Positions 56,608 through 64,000 of a stretch of 64,000 nt of DNA are shown piece by piece. The stretch is taken from assembly GCF_051622035.1 (NCBI RefSeq), contig NC_135361.1, positions 26,529,205-26,593,204 of the forward strand, written 5' to 3'. This DNA is from Arctopsyche grandis (Eukaryota > Arthropoda > Insecta > Trichoptera > Hydropsychidae). Every line of letters starts with the position of its first letter. Positions within the stretch are counted from its first letter, which is position 1. Position numbers and translations under genes: made by a program. The notes beneath the pieces are model-generated. The model was not told where the DNA came from, searched no databases, and saw only the letters and a program-made list of their open reading frames with translations.

Positions 56608-57130
56608 CGGCGTGGACTACTAGTTAGCATATTATGCTTTCGAGCAGAGTGGTCACGGATTCGAGTCCCACTAGAGTCCCGCTGCTGGCCAGACCATAGA
56701 TGTAGTAACCGCTAGTTAAACCCCCCGCACCCCTCAGTTAGTGGCGATAAAATCTCCAACGCAATTTGTATGTAATGGCATATCTAGGTTATTCTACATC
56801 TATGGGCCAGACCTTGGTTTGTGACTCCAGGTCGATCGTTTCTCATCATAGTTTGCCAATTTTTCTGATTTTCATTGCAACGGTTCCTGTCAAAATTGGC
56901 ATCACCTTTCCTATCTCTCTTGCTAATCTCAAGTTATTCAACGTCTTGAAGCTCGCAAATTTGATTATAAAATGCTGCAAAAATATCTCCATAAATCACT
57001 GTGGATGTTTGTATGAATTCGCATTGTATAAAATGCGTATGTATATTGTTGTATTGTATCTGTTTAAGTGCACTCGTCGGTTTGGAGCGATTTGTAAAGG
57101 CGAGTGTTTATATTCTATGAAATGAAAATA
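56608..57130 (+). mobile_element. tRNA-derived SINE, interrupted by a MITE
   Basis: The head is CTACTAGTTAGCATATTATG with ATTCGAGTCCC in B-box position. The body resumes after the 56695-56804 insertion with CCAGACCTTGGTTTGTGACT and GCAACGGTTCC. The 3' part runs to an AATAAAATATA end. Confidence 0.72.
56695..56804. mobile_element. hAT-like MITE, 110 bp, inserted in a SINE
   Basis: The ends are CATAGATGTAG and its inverse, with the 8-bp duplication GGCCAGAC at 56687-56694 and 56805-56812. It breaks the SINE at the conserved GGCCAGACCTTGG block, so the empty site can be read from the other SINE copies. Confidence 0.75.
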
Positions 57131-58359
57131 AAATATATAATATGAGCTTTTGATTTTGAATCTACATATAATACATACATACATACATACATATGTTAGA
57201 ACTTTAACTGATATTGTCAGCTAACTACGAATGCTTTTATAAAGGATGTGAGAAGGAAAATTCCATTCAAATAACGGGAATTCTAATCTACACAAAACGA
57301 GTAAGTTGAGCAGTACTTATAAAAGAGTACACACAAAGAAGGCAATAAAAACTCCAAGACTTTTATTTCAAAGCCGTAAATAAGCGAATTGAACTTAAAT
57401 TTCAAACGAATGTACATATGAGTAGCTCACGTTTGAAATTCCCATTTTTTTAATTTTGCAGACAAATACAAATTGAATATATGTACATATATACATAGGA
57501 ATACATATTCTAAAAATATGAAGCATTGAAATATTATACTTCCATGTTCTGGATTTGGATTGAAAGCCTTTAAGTGATCAATTTTTGCATAAAGATTTAT
57601 TTATTGTAATGAATCCCGAATACTACACATATTGAACCAAAATAAGAACAAAAAATAAATTATCAACAGCAGATAAGACCTACCAAAAAGTGCTGTCAAA
57701 TCTGCAGATTTGGTAGTGCTAATCCACGGACGACGCAGAAAGAACGTCAGCGGTTTGGCTTTTTTTACGACTTATCTGCCGTCACTCGGGGCCTAATGGA
57801 GCCGAGCTCCAGGCCCCCAGGGGCCTTCTAGCAAACACATTCTGAAGATCTGGTGGCTGCTGATCTTCGTGAGAAAGCGCCGAGTGTCCCAAACCAAACC
57901 TACCCTAATCCAAACGGCCGCGGGGCCACTTAAACCATCAACAATGTCGACCCGTGACACGAGACGTCGCTGAAAGCAATATTTTTTATTTTGGGATAGG
58001 TAGATTAAATCACAAAAATCTATTTATAATGTATCAACGTATATATGTATATTGTATTAGGCGTTGGAATGACGTGGTTTGATGCAACGGTATCTGGGCA
58101 TTCACTTCCAGAGATATGTGCGTGGAGTTCTTCAGATTCCAATAGTATGATATATGGTGTCTGTTTTTCAATGCGCTTCCCGTTTGAAACTTTTGTGTAT
58201 GATTGATATTCCGATTTATTTTCAGACGAGTGTTTTCGATACTTATACATACATGCTTATTGTATTACATATATTTCTATCATAGGTGCCATGGCAGGAA
58301 TTACCCTATGGTCAGATTACAATCAGTACATAAGTACTAATAATTTCAAACATTACTTA

Positions 58360-59040
58360 AATGACACTGGTTCAGGGGGGGGGGGAGGAGAATACCGATT
58401 TATTGGATCATCATTTATTGGACCATTACGTTATTTATATTGATCGTATTGAAGCTATTCAAAAATGTTTTCTTAGGTATCTATCATTAAACTTTAATAC
58501 AAAAGAAAAAAATTACGAATCCCGATGTTGTAGGCTTCATATCCTTCCCTTGTATTATCAACGCAACGTAGCTGATATAACTTTACTTTCACGGATACTA
58601 CGAGGTGACATCGACTGCTCTGCTATCCTAAGTAAGTTTTTTTTTATGTTCCAAATCGGTGCCTACGAAAATGGCCCCTTTTGCGTGCTTCCATTGCCTC
58701 CACTTATTATCGTCAAAACTCTTATATCGTCAGAGTGTGCAATTTTTACAATGGCTAAGAAGAGAATATTGACCTATTTTATGACAGTTTAATTACTATT
58801 AGGAACTTATTTGCAAGATTGTTTTTTTTAACCCATTCTTTTTTGTTTTTTACTTTAATCCTTTTCGCTTAAATTTCTACTGTTACTCATCATAATCTAC
58901 TATTACTTTCTACTATTATTTACAAATTTTTCATTATGTTTCTTTTCGTATTATAGTTAAACATAATTTAACTATTTATTTCATTATCTTTATTTTAGCT
59001 GTAAGTTTCTCTCTGTATATTAAATAAAATAAATAAAATA
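58360..59040 (+). mobile_element. LINE family C, truncated copy 1
   Basis: A frame at about 58385-58792 reads IDRIEAIQKCFLRYL, YESRCCRLHILPLYYQR and LLSRILRGDIDC, the C-terminal tail of a non-LTR reverse transcriptase. It ends in a pyrimidine-rich 3' UTR and an AATAAAATAAA tail. It lies antisense to slit. Confidence 0.75.
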
Positions 59041-59045
59041 AAATC

Positions 59046-59745
59046 AAATCATAAATGGTTTCCTTGATTGTTCTGATTTACTGAATAAGGTTAATTTCAG
59101 AATCCCAGTTCGATACCCTAGACGCGTTGCACTCTTTTCACTTGATCCTTTCAATACTAATTCCCAAAAATATTCTTATCTGCAGCGCGTTTATCGTATG
59201 TTTAACGGAGAGCTGAATAAGGTTGATCTATTTGGTATTTCCCTACATCAATTCAGGTCTAACATCAAGAGAATCTTGACCGATTGATTAATTTCTTCTC
59301 CTATTCTATTTTTCCAATATTTCCAATATTTTTATACTTTGGTTTAGTTACGTAATGAGCTATTTAATCATATTATAGCTTTCATTCTTTTCCTTTTCAT
59401 TTGTTTATTTTGTATTTACATTTTTCATTTGTTTTATATTTGTAAATTTCAATTTCTTCTTATATTCTATTTTATAACCTTTTCCCAATATTTTAATACC
59501 ATAGTTTAATTATGCAATGTTCTACATATTTTATCATGCCTTTATTCTTTACTTTTTAATTTGTTTTCCTTATATTTATCTTTTTCATTTTTGTAAAAAT
59601 CTGTTATTGGACTCGGATGTTACATATATTATTTATTTACTATTTGTTTTTTTTATATATCTATGTACATCCTGTCTGTTGATTTTTCAATTAATAAAAT
59701 AAAAAAATAAAAAATAATAAATAACATAAAAAAAAATAAATCACA
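59046..59745 (+). mobile_element. LINE family C, truncated copy 2
   Basis: It starts mid-frame with NGFLDCSDLLNKVNFRIPVR and continues YLQRVYRMFN and LHQFRSNIKRIL to a stop near 59286, then a 3' UTR and A/T tail. It abuts copy 1 head to tail, so it is either a second insertion or a tandem. Confidence 0.7.
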
Positions 59746-59935
59746 AATTGTCATAACAATTAAGATAGATAAATCGGCAAATTCTAGCAGGAGACGGTCA
59801 ATCTGTGTTTTAATAACCACCAAGATCTCGTACTTACATACGTACACCAGCAACGTACATATTTGGCCAGGACTTGAACGCACGACTTTTCAACTGGTAT
59901 ACAATAGATATACCAGTGAGCCACGCTTAGGCTTT
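59745..59935 (-). mobile_element. tRNA-derived SINE, partial
   Basis: On the minus strand, GTGGCTCACTGGTATATC and GCGTTCAAGTCCTGG are an A- and B-box pair, followed by the family body (GACCGTCTCCTGCTAGAATT, TGCCGATTTATC). It is truncated. Confidence 0.6.
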
Positions 59936-60481
59936 TGATGTAAATAAGTGTGTATGAAACAATAGTCATATATTGATATCGTTCTAATAATATAATTTTA
60001 TAATTTCAATACATAAATGGTTTCCAAACGGTACAGTCGTTCATCACGTGATCAATTCAGCCCGAAACGAGCTGAATTGATCACGTGAGCATCTAAATTT
60101 CACCAGCGAGCATCTAAAATCCAATGCCATCACGTCTATTTACACATTAGATAACACGAGCGTGTGACAAGTGGGCGCGTGCCTTCGAAAATATCGCAAG
60201 TTGAAAGTCGTTGATTCATAATGTTGTTTGGTACTTGTCAGCACAAAGCGACCGGGGGAAAATTCAGGGAAAACTCCCAAGGCTGGTCCCGGATGAAAAT
60301 AACGACGTCTACAAAGCGAGTCTCGTAGCATGGGACCATTGTCGACCCCGTTATGTAAATAATGTACGTTTATGTCGTTCGCCACACTAAAAACGAGGAT
60401 TTTTCTCACCCCGGGACCTCTCTGTCGCACTCTTTAAATCTCGCGCCAGAGCGTTTTCCTCGTATTTTCGCAATTTTTTTT

Positions 60482-60498
60482 GCGCGCGCGCGCGCGCG
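60482..60498. repeat. (GC)n microsatellite
   Basis: A pure GC/CG dinucleotide run, rare in this AT-rich sequence and capable of Z-DNA formation. Confidence 0.95.
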
Positions 60499-60673
60499 TG
60501 ATGAGAATCTCGTCTCGTAAATGCAATAGTAAAAATGTAAATATTATTAATACAGTGTCGAGGAGTTGTGTTGTTTGAGTCTGTTTCGGAGACACTCCTG
60601 TGCCGGGTGCAGATTTGAATAAAAAATAAACCCTGTTTGGGTGTGTTTTTAGTATATGTACATACATACAGTC

Positions 60674-61150
60674 TAGTGTTTTGCCCGTTGATAATAATAA
60701 GCAACAAAAAAATAGTAGAGCGGAAACTTATCAATCTAAGTTTGACCCATTGAATTTGAATGTGACAATGATTTTTGTTGGTTTGATCTCGTTGGTGAGA
60801 TATGAACGTGTAAAAAATGCGAAATTTTAACAGTTTTTTTAGCTTTAAATCGTATTTATTTTTGACGTGCTTGTCGCGAATATGTATGCCTATATTCGTC
60901 AACTAAATTTAAAATCATGTACGTAAAATATTGAGATAGAAAATCAATTCTTATAAGCATGGTGACAATAAACACTGGCCGGATAAACTTATAATATATT
61001 TATGACTTTTAAACACGGGAAAAAAATTATTTTTGACACAGCAATACAAAATTTTGAGTTGGAATCTAAACAAGTCTCATAAACCAGAGTAAGCCAATAA
61101 AAATCATTGTCATATTCGAATTCAGTGGGTCAGACCTAACAAAGTTTCTG
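60674..61150. repeat. inverted pair of a dispersed repeat
   Basis: The left arm (TTGAATTTGAATGTGACAAT near 60748) recurs inverted near 61090-61135 (ATTGTCATATTCGAATTCAG). A further copy is at about 39735-39850. The left end has CTAGTGTTTTGCCCGTTGA, as in the second Helitron-like family. Confidence 0.5.
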
Positions 61151-61729
61151 TTCCGGTAACTCCAACTGTTTTATTTCGCCAAATATACTGCATATTAAAT
61201 TTATTATTCAAGTCTTCATACTATACGTATGTATTCCTCATCAAATTCGGATTTTGCCATTTCGAAATAAAAATATTGATCAATATCAGCAGAAAAAATT
61301 ATTTTCACGGGAAGCCCCGTGTACACGTGCCTCACAGATGGGGAGGGGGAATTCAGTACGCGCCGTGCTCAGCGGTCAGTGTGAAAATGATATCCGCCTT
61401 GGAATGGCAGCTCTGCTTCAGCCATCATTTTTTTTATTTCTTGCACTTATTTTATATTATTCAACGTTTAATACTGGATAAAATGATTTTTATAGCCAAT
61501 TACAATAATGAACCTCAGATTTTGCATCAATTTAAATTAAAACACAAATTTAAAGCTGGATGTTTGGAGTCCAGCACAGTGGTTATCGGATTTTTTTAGC
61601 ACACTTTAAATAGACATTTGCCTATTTATCAGTTATACAGTTATTTTCATATATTTACTCAACTGAATTAGTAAAAATACATTTTCGTGAAATGAAAGCA
61701 CTATGTACACATGTTTGTATTATAAATTC

Positions 61730-62155
61730 TAGCTGAACCCGGCATGCGTTGCAATGCCACAATAACGTAAGCAATTCCCGTTCCTGTTTCTCGATAAGTG
61801 AATGCTTCAGTTTCAAATTAATACTTAATAATCAAATTAAATTACAGTTATGATAATTTGTCGGAAAAACGCAGGCAGCGAACACATTTGAAATTATTCA
61901 ATTGTTTGTTTATTTTACCCTAACAACCCTGACAGCGACGCGAACACATTTGAAATTATTGCGTTGCAATGCCACTCATTCCCGTTTTTCCCGTTTCCGT
62001 TCCAGTTTTTGGGCGACTTTTTTAACAGAAACCATCGCGGGCATATACACAATAACTCCTGTAAGTTTCATCGCAATCGGTTGAATGGTATAGGAACGCA
62101 TACGTGACAGACAAACAGACGGACATTTATTTTTATATATATATATAGACTAGTA
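61730..62155 (+). repeat. unclassified interspersed repeat
   Basis: It begins CTAGCTGAACCCGGCATGCG and ends ACAGACAAACAGACGGACAT followed by T and TA runs. This layout is common to short LINE- or SINE-like repeats in many arthropods. Class not assigned. Confidence 0.5.
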
Positions 62156-63629
62156 CATGTACATATGTACAATATTATTATTATTATAATTTTCATCTGT
62201 GAAGAGTTTTGTTTGATAGTTGTGTGATGATGGTTTGAATTTTGTTATACAATTGTGGGGAAAAGCGATGTAATTATATTTTATATATGTAAATTTTGGA
62301 TCGTTTGTATACGTGGCACGGAATGGGATTATTTTAATTTAAACTTTACGTGTTTCTACTTGGGAAATATTATATTTTGGTTCAAATTATTATTATAGTT
62401 TTATGCGTGTAATACTCCGAGTAATTAAAATGAGGTTTTAATAAAGAGAAAAGTGAATTATAAAATATTTTAATCAATGACAACTTTGATGGAGTTTTTG
62501 GATTAAATAATCATTTGGATGTTCACATTGGTTAAATCCTCATGTACATACATAAATAAGAAATCGTACCGATTTATTTATATAATGCAGTTAATTTTAG
62601 AGTGATGGTAAATATTTAGTAATTGTCGAAGTAAATCATAGCGTATAGTGAACAAACAGAATGGCATCCCTAAATCAAACACGTAACCCGATTCAGACAT
62701 TTACAGAAGACATAAATTGCACAAAAATTCAGTGCAAATGACAAGCCATCCGTCACGCAGTGGCGCTAGTTACGCCTCTACAAGCAAATACCACATTTCT
62801 GCAATTTGGCATTAATAGTGTATACGTTCTGGATACATCCCTCGTTAAATTGACGACCTTTAAGCCTGAACCTGACATTTAGGAACAAAAAAAAAATCCA
62901 GGTGATAATTTTTACATTGCCGACGAGATAATAGCCGCTTCAAAGTAATGTGTCATTTTTATGGCATTTTCGCACTAGGGTGACATTTATTTCGACGTCG
63001 AATTTCGTACCCTCTCGTTGACGTCAATGAATTTCGACATTGCGCTGAGCGGAATCGATCCGTGCCTTATGAATTAGGGCTATCATTAATCCTTGTTACA
63101 AAATTCATCGTGAATATTCGAATGAATAATTTAACATTCAAATTTATGCGATTTTCAGCCGCTTTATAGAGTATTGTTTCTTATCTCTACGGGTTTGTAA
63201 GGATTGTGTCGATCGACTTATGTAATTCAATCTTCGCTCTGATAGTATCCGATAATGGACTTTTGTTAGGCCAAACAATCGCGTGTTTTAAAATTGAAAG
63301 TCAACTTAAATCAACGCTCTTATCTTGATAGATATGTATAGGTATAATAAGAAACAGGGTGTACAAAAATTGAATAAAACAATCTTAATTAAATATTGAC
63401 CAACTTAAACACGGGCCGAGATTGGAATTAAAAATATATTCGAGATTTAAATTGTTATAAAATTCCAAATGTTTATACGATTCCATACAAATACTGCCTT
63501 TGCTGCATTTTTGCCATAATGCAGTTGTTTGCATCACATAATCTGCCTTGAATAATTTTGAAAATATATTTTTTTAGATGTTTAATGAATGCAAGTGTCT
63601 TTTCGGGTTTAGATATTTTAAGTTTAAGT

Positions 63630-64000
63630 TTGGACCATTGTGGCATTACAGGAGTCCCCAGTAATATAAATACACAGACAAAAAATACATAATCTTAAAA
63701 AACAATAGTATTATAATAAGAGCAGATAAAGTAAAAATATCAAATAATAAAATACAAAGTAGTGAATGTCTTGCACTTATAGCCAGCACCAATATATGTA
63801 TAAGAAGCAGTCGTAAATACAAAATATCCCTGCGAGCTCATATGGAAGAGAAATTAGATCAAAATTTCACTCAAATATTACATTAAATTATAAAAATAAT
63901 GATGAGCGCAGGCTACCAGACAAATAGGTTAAAATGATCTCCGATAACCTACGTTCACCGAGGTGGAAAATATCACATTGAGGCCCAGCAGCAACGAATT
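63630..64000 (-). mobile_element. LINE family A, 3' end, cut by window edge
   Basis: The copy begins at TTGGACCATTGTGGCATTAC (compare 12608) and shows ATGATGAGCGCAGGCTACCA and ACGTTCACCGAGGTGGAAAA near the right edge. The polymerase part continues past 64000. Confidence 0.65.

Larger units (their letters stand above)
55670..64000. other. 5' intron of slit, reaching the window edge
   Basis: At least 8.3 kb without a recognisable slit exon. It contains SINE, LINE C, LINE A and unclassified repeats, and a GC-rich island at about 57660-57970 of unknown role. The LRRNT and signal-peptide exons are expected further right. Confidence 0.6.

Noticed and set aside
60140..60902. Minus-strand frames of 77-171 codons
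   Set aside because: They are overlapping frames across a CG microsatellite and unlike any known protein. The region was searched for the missing LRRNT exon of slit and no CxxxCxC pattern was found.
1..64000. CRISPR arrays, bacterial operons or phage genes
   Set aside because: No spaced direct repeats, ribosome binding sites or compact gene layout are present; the intron structure and repeat classes are those of an animal genome.

Overview
This is a window of an AT-rich, intron-containing animal genome, most likely an insect. Two conserved protein-coding genes can be read, both on the minus strand. The rest is intron and intergenic DNA packed with transposon remnants. The order of insect cannot be fixed from the sequence alone.

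The main gene is slit (sli), the secreted Robo ligand of axon guidance. Twenty-nine coding exons were placed between 18991 and 55669. All have GT-AG borders and matching phases. They encode LRR block 1 (from its first full repeat), LRR blocks 2-4 with their N- and C-caps, six EGF repeats, a laminin-G domain, a seventh EGF, a linker, and the C-terminal cystine knot. That is about 1,446 residues. The signal-peptide and first LRRNT exons were not found and probably lie beyond 64000. The 3' half is compact (18991-27752). The 5' part is spread over introns of about 14.7, 6.1 and 6.9 kb plus at least 8.3 kb of a fourth.

The most striking observation is at the slit stop codon. The TGA at 18991-18993 is followed in the same frame by 875 open codons, down to a TGA at 16363-16365. 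These encode an Asn/Asp/Ser-rich, probably disordered protein with one C-terminal membrane segment. It could be a stop-readthrough or alternatively spliced membrane-anchored Slit, or a separate gene whose last exon abuts slit.

The second gene, at 10314-11555, is beta-sarcoglycan: four exons and a 344-residue type II membrane protein of the dystrophin complex. Next to its 3' end is a Tigger/pogo element (8182-10236) whose transposase carries one in-frame stop; a non-LTR retrotransposon tail lies inside it.

Repeats with clear termini and target-site duplications include three families of MULE-like foldback elements (9-bp duplications), piggyBac-like MITEs at TTAA (three sit head to tail sharing TTAA sites at 30121-31557), hAT-like MITEs (8-bp duplications), Helitron-like elements (A/T insertion, CTAG ends), tRNA-derived SINEs, and 5'-truncated LINE tails of several families. 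Several are nested, which gives a relative order of insertion.
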